A DNA stretch of 64,000 nucleotides from Epinephelus fuscoguttatus (taxonomy: Eukaryota > Chordata > Actinopteri > Perciformes > Serranidae): contig NC_064755.1 of NCBI RefSeq assembly GCF_011397635.1, positions 19,823,282 to 19,887,281 of the forward strand, in the 5' to 3' direction. Position 1 is the stretch's first letter. The number at the start of each line of letters is the position of its first letter. The notes under the pieces were generated by a model. It was not told the DNA's origin. It saw nothing but the letters and a program-made list of their open reading frames with translations, and ran no database searches. Below, one piece after another: positions 46,213-59,385 of the stretch. Both the position numbers and the translations under genes were made by a program.

Positions 46213-48511
46213 GATCACATATTGTATATTTTGACCAAGTTCTTTGTACAGCTAATTGGGTAAACACAATGAATTTATATTAAAAAAATATGTGTTTATT
46301 CTCCTCAGATAAGGCTAACACATTTAACCATATATATTTGCAGGTGTAAGTGGCATTATTGTGAAATTAAAAAATAAATAAATGCAAAAATGAAGCAGTG
46401 TTTACAGATTGTGTTTATTTTTTATGCAGCTGTGGGAATAGAATTGGATATTTTCTTTGTGTCTCCTGGTTGAAGAATGTAAAGTGAGACAGGTGCGCAA
46501 ATAAAAAGAGGTCGGTTTGGTCTTTGGGGAGGTTTATTCTGTGTGTGCCTCCATCTATTAAAGTGACACGAAGACGAAAGCAGAGAGGTGTGCCTTGCAC
46601 ACAGTGCTGTTGACCCTATCTTAGCAGACCACCAGCAGACACCACAGTCTTGACACCAAAATTGCATTGCATTGCAGGATTGCCAGTGACACCCATAACC
46701 TACTGCACCTTTCAACCCACTGCAGCGCATGGCGAGGCACCAAAACGCTGAATTGTGCAGGCACAGTAAAAACATAGAATTCACTACACATAAGGATAAT
46801 GCTACAAACATGCATCCACAGTGTCCTGAAATACATACTGCACAATACACTGTTGACAAATGCGATCATTTGTAATACTTTCACATACAGCCTGAATCTG
46901 TCAGGGCCTGTACCCAGTTTATACTGAGCAGATAGGAAGACATGAATGATTTTAATAAGGGTCTCAACTTGAGGAGAGGGATAAAATGTAAGCACTAAAC
47001 GTGTCGGTATTAATAGATGGAACCAGAGGAGGAGTCGCTAGGGGGTGAGTGAACGTAACATAGAATAAAGGAATTAAAGTGACGAGGGCTGAATGGAAAT
47101 GGAAGTGGAACCTATTTACTTCAGTTCTTGAAAACTAGGGTGACGAAGCCTGACAGAGGCTGTTCTGGCACCAGGGAATTCAGCTTAGGTGATGTGTAAA
47201 AGAGCAGTGGGCTCAGTTACACTCTGCAAATGAATAATCCAGCAGCCTCACAGAGTCCCGGCACTCTTTAAACAGGCCACCGTCTGAGGAACGAGCCGGA
47301 GGGGACAGCTGGAGGCAGGAGTTGTCTTTTTTTATTGACCCCATCGCACACGGAGACTGGAAGACTGAGATACAGGAGTGTGAGTGTGTGTGCGCTCAGG
47401 TGTCTCTTCTTCGTTATGTGATGTTTAAGTGAGAGCGTGAGGTGACTGTTCTCTCTTGGGGTTTGTTTGTTCGTGCGGTAGGGTTGCATATTCTTGCTGC
47501 ATGTCTGAAGGTGCTGACAGCTTCCATTTTCCCGGGCTGAGCCCTTGAATTGAAGGACACGCACCAGGCAGAGGACGTTTTGCACATTTCCTTTTCAGTA
47601 GTCCATCACTGCAGCCGTACACCCACAGCGGCTTTCACAGCGCTCCTGCCTCCCTCTTGCAACCATTGATAGATTGACTGATCTGAGTCTATGAAAAATC
47701 AATAGGACAACCCTGTGAGTGCTCTAGACATTGATTTTTCATGGACTGTAGTTACTGTACTAACAAGTAGCAGGCCTTTCATTTCTTAGAAAAGTGTGCC
47801 CTTTCATGACTCGTGGACAACAGGTCGAACAAAGTCATGTAGGAGCACAAGGGCGCTATTAACATAAATGATTGAGGGGGGAAGAGAGTGACATTGTGGA
47901 GGTTTTTTTTTTTTTTTGAGTCAAATGCAGGTTGCGTGTGCTATTCGCTTCATATCAGAATTGCTTTTAAATTTTTATGGCATGGCAATCAAGGCGACAT
48001 GCCGCCTCCAGGCATAAACTAAAGGCCAACAGCACTCAGGTTGTGCTTGAACCGAACAACACCTTGGAATACTAAACACTGAACCATACTCAAAATTTTC
48101 CAGTCACATTCAGTTTTCGTTTTATAATTCACTCTCCAGCATTTTTGTTTGTTTGTTTTTTGGTCATTTTCCTCATTTGCATAGTACAATGCTTCATTGC
48201 CAAGGCTCTTTGTCAGAAGCTCTCACCGTGGTGGCATGTTTGCCTCCATAGCTTCTTCAGATCCAAAGAGCACTGCTGCTGCTCTCCTCAAAATGTCTGT
48301 TTACTCTAGCCCTCTCCCCACGGCTTGGAAATTAACCCAGTTTGATCTCAATCCTTTGCTTTCCACTGATGTTGTTTTCATACATCATCAAGTCTTCTGC
48401 TTTTCCTCGTGGCAAGAGGAAGAAGCCCCTTGTGGCCCCGCTTTTATTTTTTTGCAAAGATTCTGTATACCAATACACCATCTGATTCTGTGTTAGCCTA
48501 TCCCTCATTCC

Positions 48512-48556
48512 CCCCCCCCGTCTCTCTCTTTTTTTCTCTCTCTCTGTCTCCATTTC
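48512..48556. repeat. pyrimidine tract
   Basis: Poly(C) run followed by (TCTC)n/TTTTTC sequence. Confidence 0.7.
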
Positions 48557-51500
48557 TTGCTCAATGAATGGTATCGGCAGCATTTCATGGAGAGCTGGCT
48601 GGTTTCCCTCACCCCTAGGCTGGACAGACCATTGCTTTGTAATATCAGAGCAGGTTAACGGCATGATTACTGATATTACCAATAAAAGGGGAGAAACCAG
48701 CCCCTCTGCTGTGCTGCAAAAAGCAGCGGGTCCAAACTCTCCATTGACTCCATGAATATTCGACGCTCCAGTGAAGCATGGTTAAAGTTGGGTGTTTACT
48801 AATTTGGTTAGCACATTTCTCCGACCAGGACAGGGATTTGAGACTGAAGAATCAGCCCAGTGGGATAAATCTCAAATTAAAAAGGCATCGAGCGATTTGA
48901 AATATTTAAAAGGTCTCTCTCTCTCGCACACACTCTCACTCACATGCAAGGTCTTTTTATCTGTCTCCGTCTCCCTTTCTCAAGGCCAGAGTTCTTTGGT
49001 GTGTGGGTGTGAGTGCTTGCTCGCACATATGTGGATTACTTTGAAAAGCGTGTTTGTGAGTTCGATATGCCGGCTGGATGTATCAGTGCCACTCTGAGCA
49101 AGGTTCGGCTGAGTGATGATGTAGCTTTACCCTGCATCTGTGTGTGTGTATGTTTTTTTGATAAGCCCTCCTCTCCCTGCTCTGTCCCTTATCTGTTCTC
49201 TGAAAAATCACACCACAGAGATAAATTACATCAGGAATGCTACTTTCTGCTACATTTTTTATGTCCGCGGAAAATGCATGAGGCTCATATGCTCAGGCCA
49301 TTTTAATTTTCCACTCTAATCTTACTCTTGCATCAAGGCGTAGGAGATACTGTGTAGATCAACCATGTTTTATTCAGGCATAGATTCACAGAGGGTGATA
49401 TCATCATTGATTAGAGTTACAAGGCAGCAGTCATTTACTGTGACAGAACTGTTTGAATTTTGTTTTATGGTAATATTAGCCAAAGGTCAGGCATCAGTAG
49501 GGGCTCTCTTAGTGTCTGCATGACGCATGCCTTTTGTAGTGATTTCTGACTGAGTTTTCCACCTTCTTCACTTATCTTTTCTCCTGTGATGTATTTCTAT
49601 CCCTTGCCTCGCCTTTATTCCCCTCCCTGCTTTCATATTCCATGTGCTCTACTCTTCCGGAATAGGAATAGGCCTGAACGGACACGCCGTGATTTAGACT
49701 CTCTCTTTACCTTCAAGGTCTTTCTTTTACCACAACTGCTTTAATAACTCGTCTTTCTATTTATTAAAGACGATTTATCCTGTGGCCCAAATCGGTTTTC
49801 ACCACCTTTCATGCTGCCTCTGTCTTACTACCTCACCACTACTGGAGGGACGGTCTTCATAGGCATTTTGTTAAATCTTTGCTATTCAGCCACATAATTA
49901 GCCAGAACAGTTTTGTGGCTCGGCTTTTCCCAAGACAACAAGTCCCCTGAGCTGGGGAATGCAGACGAGGCGGGGAACATGCAGAATCGGAGCTATAAGA
50001 TGCAAACAAATAATTACCCTTCATTTGAAAACACTCAATTAGCCTCTATTTCAGAGTAAAATAATGACTTTCTCCCACTAAGCGGAACCCCAGAGTTTCA
50101 GCTGTAATTAGTCCAAAAGATGGCAGCCCAGTGGCTCAGTGGAGACGATAACAACACGACTGTTTTATTAAGCCAACAGCAAATATCGCACCATACCAAC
50201 GCGCAACAGCACATTTGCTGTGTATATAAACTGTAAGCAGGCGAAAAAGCACCCAGTCCTGTAAGGTTTTGCACTAATGTGTGTGTTGTGTGATTCAGCA
50301 ATATAAATAAAAGGAAAGGCAACATATAAAAGGAGGAAGCGAAGGAGGTGGAAGGCTTTGTGGGCTGTGTGGCAATTCATTGAGCTCTGCTGTGCTGCTG
50401 ACATTTCTATCTCAGATGTGCAACAGAAGCTGCCTCTGAGTGCCTCTCCACTGTACAGAGAAGCCGAAGAGCATTGTGTGCCTCGCTATGTGTGCCTCAC
50501 ACATTTGTGTGCCCGACTGTAGCATCCTCCATCAAGGTTAGTGGAATAATATATCACAGGCTGTGAATTAAGGTGCCCACTGTTCAGAGTGAATTACTAT
50601 TATCGCTGTGTCTCTAACCAACCATCGATGCTAGTGTTTTTCCCTGAAAGATGGGTCTGATTGACGCCAGTTCCAATAAGGTGGATTTGCCTCTGTGCAC
50701 TTTTCCCTGGCTTAAGGGAATACACTTAATGTGGAAGTGTGTCACAGTCAATATCAGTGTAGTGGACCTTTTAAGCTCCCCATGCTGAATAGTGAATATT
50801 TGTATTCAGTACCCAGGCTGAATACTTACAAACATGCACACACGCAGATACTCCGTATATCATTGCATTAGTCGGCAGGAACCCACAGCCGTGCTTTCAT
50901 CCTCTGCTGCCTCCACACCATCACGTGTCTGAATATTGGAATTCCTGTGAGTCTCCCTGCAGAATTTCAGTGCGGTGATAAGAAAAATTAGATTTTATTA
51001 TGTACCTTTTCCATCGCCTATCACTTGAGACAACCATGGCGTGTCTGGCACGAAACAAATTTTCAGGCACATTTCTCAACTAGCGCACTGCATAATTTTA
51101 TCCTCACTGGTTTGATGAGAGTGAAAAAGAAAACTTTCCCTCATTTCAAATCAGTTTGTAGCATTGGAGAGTTGCCTAAACACTTGTATGCACACACACT
51201 GCAATGTGAAATAACATTAGGTTACAGCCCAGTGAAAGCTTGCTACATTTCTGTTTTCGACACCACTGATCTGAAGCCAATTCCCCGTGGCCAATATTGA
51301 CTTTAACAGCTGTGGCGGGAAGGTGGCGAGAGACCAAGGCAGCCACCATAGAGGAGTGCAGGACAGGACACAGCAGAATATGGGATGTAGGAGACACATC
51401 ATGACAATACTTTCAGTCACCTTGAAGTCTAACAACCACTCTGAGTGATAACGTCAGCAGATGGCCTCAATTCCCCAGTGGACTGTAGAAAAATGTAGTG

Positions 51501-52779
51501 TGACCTTTGCTTTGGAACATGCTGTGGTAAACCATGTCTTTTAACTTTCATTGCCCAACAGTGAGCTGTGGGTAGAGAAAATAGAAGAGGTAAAAAATTA
51601 TTAGAGAAATAAAAAATTGAAACACTGAGTGGGCTGAGGAAATGGTGAGAAAAAAAACAGAGTGCAACTGGTTGACGCCTCTTTGATGCTTCACACAGCT
51701 CTCGGACTGACGGAAGGCTTTTGATAAGTGATCTTAACGTCATTCGCATTAAGACTCAGCCAACATGGAAACTCCCACATCTGTCTGTCTCGCACAAGTG
51801 CGCACCCTTGTAAGTTCAAAGTTGTTCAAATTACAAGGTTTGAATACTTGACATTTACATCAGATGAGCCCAATTGAGACAAATCTCAGTTCATAAGTAA
51901 TGTCATTTTAAAAACAGTCACAAAAGTTCCCCTCAAGGCTGTACAGGGGATTCCAACAAAGAGCAGACATAGACGAATATTTTTCTATGCTAAGTGTTAA
52001 TTACCATAATAACACAGATCCGCCAGGGCACAGTCTCGACGTCCACGCTTGCAGACTCACAGGAAGTGTTGTCAGAAATATCGATTTAGCGGTTAAGCGG
52101 TGCCCACAGAGCCCCGCCCCCTCTCACTCACTCACAGCAATGTTTTCTCATCACTCGTCTCTTTCGTTCCAGTTGCATATAGGCTTTTGCAGTATGGTTT
52201 TGTCTTACACTTACACTTTATTTCATTTTAAAGGTGTTACCATTACAGATGCTTTTGAACATGTGCACTACTGCAAGAAAAATATTGTTTTCTTCAATGT
52301 AAAGATGTTAATATTTACTATAGTCATTGACAATACAATCACGTTATAATATTTATCTGTTAATTACAGTTTTAAATTATATGCCCTCAAGGTGTATTTT
52401 TCACCATGGTTTCAAAAATTGATAAACAAAAATGTTGATATTTTTCGAGTTGTCAAAGTTGGAAATTTTAGTATCTTTACAACACTACTCACAGGAAGCA
52501 AGGGCATGAGTGGGCTGTCCCACTGTGGAAGCTGTAGTTGCCTTAGGGCTTTTGTGAAGTCTTTTTGTGCCTCACATTTGTGATAAATCGATATTTTAAT
52601 GGACAGTTTCTTTGTGAATTAACCCCAAATTAATAAGCTCATGGCATGTTTCACTGATGATCAGATAGGAAGTTATTTTAAGTATTCAGTAATATAATAA
52701 TTGGACTGGACTGTGGAATGGGCAATTTTATTTTGATTTAATTTGTTTTTATGCAATTATTTTAACTTTTGTTTATTGT

Positions 52780-52880
52780 TGATGAGGGGAAGTGTGGTGG
52801 TTGTTTTTTGTCTTTTATGAGCTGCTGGACAGCTGAATTTCCCTTCGGGGATGAACAAAGTCTATTCTATTCTTTATGTC
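52780..52880 (+). mobile_element. LINE 3' tail
   Basis: GAATTTCCCTTCGGGGATGA then ACAAAGTCTATTCTATTC is the usual 3' end of teleost LINEs with a (CTATT)n tail. Confidence 0.55.
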
Positions 52881-53318
52881 GTATAATAATTAATGATAGT
52901 TAGATATTTATTGTAAGTGTTTTGAAGTTTCTAACAGATCGATACAGTGGTTCTTATGCACCTGTTGTAATGAAATTAATGCAATGTAAATAAGTTAAGT
53001 AAAGTATGTACGTCTTTTGTGTCTTCAGGGCTTATTTGAGCCAGTGAGAGATGTTTCATCAGAATGTACCTTGTGCTGCTGACATGTGCTTTTACATGTT
53101 GTAAGTTCTGAAATTGGATAACTAATGGAAAAGAGTTATTCTCAATAAAATTAATTTTGCAGCCAACAAGGAAAAAAGAAAAAGCAGCCCCAGATCTCAA
53201 CAGAATCTCAGTGGATTTTAGAAGGTAGATAGAAAAAGTAGATGAAAAACATGAACACGGTTAAATGTGAGGTTCACTTATGGACGACTTTGGAGCTCAG
53301 GTCTTTCAAAGACCAAGA

Positions 53319-53334
53319 AAAAAAAAAAAAAAAA
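53319..53334. repeat. poly(A) tract
   Basis: Run of about 17 A ending in GAATTT. Confidence 0.8.
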
Positions 53335-53590
53335 GAATTTACTATGCTCAATATATTATATCTTAAAATCCATTACAGGGGCTACTGTCGATGGAGTTTA
53401 CAAGGACATTTTTACTGTAGTCTTCTGTCCTTTCACCATCCAGTGCTTTCAATATCTGAGAACATAAACTTCATTGAAATACTCTTTGGAATAAAGTAAA
53501 AAAAAAGAATTGGATGAAATCTGTTTGCAAAGCCATTTATGAGTGACCCTCTTATACAAATTCATGCCCCTATTTTAAGAATTTACCTCG

Positions 53591-53836
53591 AGGCTGGGCA
53601 GCATGTCGATATTATATTGATATTGTGCTATGAGACCAGATATCATCTTAGATTTTGGATATCAGTGTTTCCTTTCCCTGGTTTTAAAAGCTGCATGACA
53701 GTAAAGTGATGGAATTTTCTGAACTTACCAGAGTGTTCGTACTCACTGAGTCGTTATATCCACATTACTGATAATTATTTATCAAAAATTTGGTCAAAAA
53801 TATTGTGATGTGATTTTCTCCATATTGCCCAGCCCT
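53591..53836. mobile_element. MITE with GGGCTGGGC-type termini
   Basis: AGGCTGGGCAGCATGTCGATAT mirrors CCATATTGCCCAGCCCT at the other end; the centre is rich in GATATT. About 246 bases, no coding capacity. Confidence 0.6.
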
Positions 53837-54136
53837 ATAAATCCATGCACACTAAAAGACCACCAAGATCTTGTTAAGGTCTGTTACCAGCTACTGTTGT
53901 CTTGTCCTTGATTCACATATCGGTATACGTTATTAAATGCATTTAGTGGTTAGTGTTTAGTGCTGTCTTACTTTTCTCTCATATTCTTGCACTACTTGCT
54001 TACAAGGTCCTGGAAAAAAATATGCAATGGTTCATTAAGTCCACTAAGTGCAGATGTGGATTTGGCTAGAGGGATACCTCTGGGAAAGTCTTATAAACTC
54101 AAACTTGCCATGCAACTCCACTCAGTCCTCTCACAG

Positions 54137-54196
54137 AACTGATGCTTTCATATATGTAAGATTCCTAACTGATGCTTTCATATATGTAAGATTCCT
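54137..54196. repeat. perfect 30-bp tandem duplication
   Basis: A 30-base unit (starts AACTGATGCTTTCATATATG, ends GATTCCT) occurs twice in direct succession without a mismatch. Confidence 0.9.
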
Positions 54197-54461
54197 CTGT
54201 GTAAGTATATATTTTAGAGATCACATACTAGCCCTATGCAAGAATAATCTTGATGATCTAGTGCTGACTACGCACGACTGTCTGACTTCATCCAAATAAA
54301 TGTCATCTCTTTTTATTTAACTTTTTTTATATCTTTTGGGCTGTCAGTCAGGCAAAGTAAGCAATGTGAAGACAGAACCCTGGGCATTTTTCTGTTTTCG
54401 GACATACTAAGAAATTAACCAATGAATCAACAAAACACTTGCTAGATGAAATGGTGATGGA

Positions 54462-54775
54462 AGGGTGACATGGTGGTGCAGCCGTTAGTACCCATCTGTG
54501 TGGAGATGCATGTTCTCCCCTGTGTCAGCATGGGTTTTCTCTGGGTTCTCCAGCTTCCTCCCACGGTCCAAATGCATGCAGGTTGGCTAATTGGTGACTT
54601 TTAATTCTCCAAATTGCCCATAGGTGTGATTACAAGCGTGAATGGTTGTTTGTCTCTGTGTGTGTCAGCCCTGTGATAGTCTTGCAACCTGTCCAGGGTG
54701 TACCCCGCCTCTCGCCCAGTGTCAGCTGGGATAGACTCCAGCTCCCCCGTGACCCTTAATAGCAGTTACGGATAT
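54462..54775 (-). repeat. teleost interspersed repeat (GGGCTGGAGCCTATCCCAGC family), copy 2
   Basis: Reverse orientation relative to copy 1: GGTGACATGGTGGTGCAGCC, CCCTGTGATAGTCTTGCAAC, GTACCCCGCCTCTCGCCCAG and CAGCTGGGATAGACTCCAGC in order. It keeps the middle block that copy 1 lacks. Confidence 0.7.
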
Positions 54776-55047
54776 TGAACAGATGAATGAATGATGATGA
54801 AAATGATCGTTACTTCCTTTGTCCAGTTAGGCAGTTTTAGCTTTGAGTTATTTTTAGCCATATACAGTGCACACTTCTGTTAAAGATTGCCTCAAGGCTA
54901 CAGGAAGTATAGACAAGACAGAGATGGGTGCGAAACAACTAAAGTAAGAAACACATGAGATACGAGTTTAAAGGGCAGTATTCCTCTAAGGCAGACTCAG
55001 AGCATAGTGGCAGGGTGACTAATGACCCACAGTGCTCTCAATTATTA

Positions 55048-55090
55048 TCGCTGGCACGCACGCACACACACATACCCGCACACACCATAT
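55048..55090. repeat. (CACACG)n microsatellite
   Basis: Irregular CA repeat with G interruptions. Confidence 0.7.
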
Positions 55091-55969
55091 GATTCATTTT
55101 GGTTCAGGCTGTAGAGAGGCATGACTCAGCCGCACTCATGGGCAGCTACACCAACATTTCTATCTCCATCTCAATTTCCTAAGACCCATAGACTCTTGGT
55201 CTAAATGAGGACATCAGCACTCTAGGAAATAGGTTTGTCCCACAGAAAAGCCACCCCGGTGCAGCTCAAATTATCTTTCTGCCCTGCCGCAATCAATGTG
55301 AAAGTGGGTCTCATTAATTTCTTGGGTCACGTCCCTCATCACACCTCAATCTTGCATCATTCAGAGGCCGTTTCCTTTTGCATGGCTTTGACGTTATTTT
55401 CGAAACAGGGTGGTTGTAAGGTCAGTCGCTGATTTACTGAATTTACTGACAATGTCAAAGAGTCATCATCAACTAAGGACCTGTTACAACAGTGTCTCCA
55501 AGGAGAGCATCCTGTTATAGAGATATGGATTGACTTTTTTATTTGGTGTTAGTTACATTACATAAACTTTACTATATTGCCTATTTGGCATGCTTATATC
55601 TCCTTGAAGTCTGAGAGTTTGGAGATAATTATCAAGTAACGCTAGGCTTGAATGCACAAGCTTTTTACCCATGTCTCTGTAAGTTTAAACCAGTTTAAAT
55701 CTTTTTCTGTGTTGACATTTTTTCCTGTTCTTGCCATATTTTAATCATTTAATGATTGTCCTTCCACAGAGCTGTCTCCTCACAAAAGTGGTCTTATTCA
55801 TCTTCCCACACGTAATTGTGTGGAACCTGAACTCCACAGCGAACGAGATCATTTCTTTCGCACAATGCTGAGTAATTTAAGACTGATGGTCATTCGGTTT
55901 ATGCGGAAATTATCACAGCAAGCGATTTAAAATCAAGTCTTAATTACAAATATTTGACAAATGAAGTCA

Positions 55970-56345
55970 AATTGGCCGGCACCAGGCTGGCAGCTTTATA
56001 TCAGCGCTGCCAGGCTAGGCCTCCGAGAGCTTCAGCCTCCAGTCTGGTCGGCTTGCAGACCGCCAGCCTGCAGAATCAGCCCGCAGCCCCAGGAGAGCCT
56101 TCCATCCTGCTGCGTCTGCTCTTCTCCCTCCTCACACACATCCATCCTGCCTGGTCGGCCTGTCAAACCCTGCACCCCCCCTCCCCCCTTGCCTCCCTCC
56201 ATCACCCCTCCTCCACCTCCTCCTCCTCCTCTCCCCCCTCTCTTCCTTCGCTCCACTGGGCTTGTGAAGGTGAGCCAGTCCCCAATGGCACTACTGTACA
56301 GATTGCAATGCTTCCTCTTCAAATAGAGGCTTCTCTCTGGTGAAT
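55970..56345 (+). other. GC- and C-rich segment, candidate alternative exon
   Basis: The segment is clearly more GC-rich than its AT-rich surroundings. It has a long CTCC tract at 56165-56250 and ends near CTTGTGAAG|gtgagcc (56270), a good donor sequence. It could be an alternative furin leader exon or just a pyrimidine-rich island. The open frames across it are low-complexity and unsupported. Confidence 0.2.
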
Positions 56346-56767
56346 AGTCGTGTAAAGAGCGGCTGCAAGTCGTCTTCCTCTTCCTCCACCTTTTGTTTGG
56401 TTATTTTTGTCCTTTTTACCATGCACCTATCTCTGGATGTCTGTATTATTTAGTCTCTGTCTTGCTCTCAGGTCAGTTGTCCTTGACCATGGCTAGGAGT
56501 GGCACAGTCTGCTCCTTGTGTCACTTAAGAGCAAGACTAACAAAAAGAAAGCACTCCCTGAGGTTATAGGACGGTTTAGGTGACAGCTGTCACCCAATCG
56601 CTTGTCCTTAAAAGGTCTTTTATGAGCAGACTGTGTGACGGAACAATGACAGCGGCAGGACGAATGCTTCAGTCTAGCTCTGATGTGACACTACCTCTAA
56701 TGGATGTGTCTAATCACTGTTGATAGATAGTGTCCATCTGCAGTTGTGTAATGGATGTCTTTCTGTT

Positions 56768-56794
56768 GGGGTGTATGTGTGTGTGTGTGTGTCT
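56768..56794. repeat. (GT)n microsatellite
   Basis: About ten GT units. Confidence 0.8.
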
Positions 56795-57315
56795 GACATT
56801 TTCTCCAGTCTGCAGAGAGCCTAAGTGTTTTTAAACCTCTTCCAGGTCAGCTTCTGTTCCTCTATGTTGTGTTGCTCTGTGGCATAGACAGGTCATTTTA
56901 TCATTTTAACACAGCTTAAACAAGATTCTGGGCTCTGTTTAAATCCTGAACTAAATAAATATCCAACACAGCACTGGCTAGTGAAAATTTAACACCTCAT
57001 TTAAATAATGATAAAACACCCATTTTGTCAGCATTCAACAACTCCAGAGAGACTCGTGCAATATGTTACGGGTGCTAATAAAATAATGGCTGCTACTAGC
57101 CAGTGCAGTAATAGTTACTCATTTAGCTTTGAACATGGACAGAAAATACCAGACTCTGATGTCCAAATGGATGTGTTTTCAGCTTGTTTCCAGAACGAAC
57201 ACTGTCTGCACATTGGCTGGTGTGCTTGCGAATGCCTCGGCTGGCACAGAGTGTTATCCGGCCATCCTGTTGCTGCATGTGAACTCATTGCCTTTCCTTT
57301 TATGTTTGTGTGTAG

Positions 57316-57414
57316 GTTTTTGGAGATTATTATCACTTCAGGCATCACGCAGTGGAGAAGAGGGCTTTGTCTGGCCACAGGGGGATGCACATCAGACTGC
57401 AAAAAGAACCACAG
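57316..57414 (+). CDS. furin: furin-type proprotein convertase, second coding exon (propeptide)
   Basis: Acceptor tgtgtgtag and donor ACAG|gtaaga bound a 99-base, phase-0 exon of 33 codons that continues the exon at 24772-24948 in frame. It reads VFGDYYHFRHHAVEKRALSG... and ends RLQKEPQ, matching human furin FGDYYHFWHRGVTKRSLS...RLQREPQ. Counting from the first Met, the pH-sensor histidine falls at H69 and the secondary propeptide site at K74-R75, the same numbers as in human. The P6 arginine of the human site (R70) is histidine here. Later exons, with the RTKR activation site and catalytic domain, were not found and should lie beyond base 64000. Confidence 0.88.
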
Positions 57415-59280
57415 GTAAGACCGTTGTCAGCTCTCACACAGCTCATTGCAGCACTCTATGTCAGCAACAAAAGGCCAAAAGACAGATTGGATTACACACA
57501 GAGAGCGTATATCACAAGAGAACAGGATGCCAGCATCAATGAAAGCTCAAAGTCTGTATTCTTTTCGGTCCACGCCGGTCTTTCCATCTGTCCCCCTGAC
57601 CCAATCTGAGGTAGCACATAGCTGTAAATATGCAAAATAAACCCACCCAAACAACACAACAGCTGTGACTGTCGCAGTGTTTGGCCTCGCCTTTTCTCCA
57701 GTCTTGTAAAATAATTATTTGCACCTGAATGTTAACTAGAGAGGAAAATTGGCATTTATCAGTCTAACATCGGAAAACAAGAACATTTTCCATCCATGAA
57801 TGTCATCTTCATTTGGACATCTGGTTCTGAATTTGCACATGGCCCAACCAACTATTTATACCTGGCATACTATTACTCTGAAAAATCTCAGCCTCCGTGT
57901 ATACCAGATGTAATTGAGTCAGCATGGGAATGCCAGCATAGTGGAAGGAAGTTATTTTTTCTTGGTAGGGATTTAGAGAAAAGCAGTCTTGCGTTGCCAG
58001 ACCTATATCTATACTATGTTTGCACTGCTCCTACGAAAGAGAAAGGTCTGGCAGTATCCATCATTATTTCTATTGTAGGTAAAAAACAAAATGATATTTC
58101 TCATATTTCTCATAGACTCTGAAAATGACAGTGGAAGCCAGAAGAGAAAGTGGAGAAGGGCAGAAAGCTTATATTCTGTCCTGTTTTGAGTCAACAAGAG
58201 CCTTTTTCTGTATTTAGAAGGCCTCTTGAGTTTCTTTATATAATAAAGTTCATGCATTGCCTGGGAACAAATTTGTTGGTTCATTTTTAACATTCTTTAC
58301 ACTGATTAAATTCACATTAAACATATTACTCTTGACCTAAGTCTACACTGCTGGGAAAATAATCCTCGAGGAAACACTAGATAAAATCTTACAAAAAAAA
58401 AAACAAAAAACAATTTCCTTGTACATAAAAATGGTAATTAGATGTGAGATTTATGGATTATTACATTGCTGTCTTGTGAAGGCAACAGGAGATATGCTAA
58501 TAACAGGCCTATATGAAAAATATAAATTTACTTGCTATCAGAAGCCCACATTAGTGGGTTGTGCTATCTAATCAACAATTCGCAGAGAAGATTTTGTAGG
58601 AAATGAAACAAACACTTTTTAAATGAACTTCATACTTCTTCAGTTTGTGGGCGGACAATAACTGTGGCAGCTATAAAGGTTAATTTGGTACATTCTTAAG
58701 TCTAAGAATGTCACAACCTTTTGCAAGCTGTGTTCACAGGGCTGTGCTGCCTTTATTCACACCTGGGCTGCTGAGGGAGGAAATGTTTGGACTATAAGCA
58801 AGCAAAATGCTACACAGGTCAAATATATTGATACTCTACAAGCCTTGTTGTGAATAAAATATAACGCTCTGATGAAGGCTCTGTGCTGAAATGCTTAAGA
58901 ATATTTTTCTTGTGATGTGAGCCAAATAAATAAGTGGAATGTGAGTATTTTGTCCTCCTCGGCTTGGAAGTTTGAACGTGCTACCTTTTCACACTTTTTG
59001 GAATGTGCTTGCTCTGAATGGTTTTATTTGTTTTCAAGAAAATAATGTAGAAAATAGTTCTGTTGACAGTGAGAAATGTGGAGGAGACATTGTTGTTGTT
59101 CTACATGTTTTTATGCTTCGAGTGCCGCAAACAAAATGCTCCTCACCTCCATTGTGTGTGAACTCTCAGTGGCAAAAATCTCAAAACCTAAAAACAAAAA
59201 ATCTGTCAGCATGGCAAGATACATTTCCCCCTGTTGTAAAAAGGAGAATGTGTTATTTGGGATTTGGATGACCTGATTCT
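57415..59280. other. start of furin intron 2, nothing recognised
   Basis: No further furin exon (next expected segment has the R-x-K-R activation site) was found here or later in the window. Confidence 0.5.
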
Positions 59281-59385
59281 ATAAACAAGAGGTGTCAAAC
59301 TTACAGCCAGAACTGGCCCACCAGAGGTTCCAGTTCGGCCCACAGGGTGACTTTGCACACCTAATATTGATGCACTTGTGAATCC

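Larger units (their letters stand above)
24949..57315 (+). other. furin: furin intron 1 (32.4 kb)
   Basis: Bounded by gtaagt and ag, phase 0. Apart from the listed mobile elements and microsatellites I recognise no gene in it on either strand. The stretches 24949-29566, 30420-34220, 36600-41620, 42510-43640, 46225-52770 and 54780-55950 hold only short unsupported frames. Such a long first intron may hold enhancers, but none can be named from sequence alone. Confidence 0.75.

Noticed and set aside
46422..46859. 145-codon cysteine-rich minus-strand frame
   Set aside because: No recognisable family, low-quality composition and no splice context; probably chance.
55954..56343. 129-codon Pro/Ser-rich frame and two overlapping frames
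   Set aside because: They come from a CTCC tract that is open in several frames; composition explains them.
57008..57418. 136-codon frame over furin exon 2
   Set aside because: It reads the furin exon in a different frame; the correct frame is fixed by VFGDYYHF and by phase.
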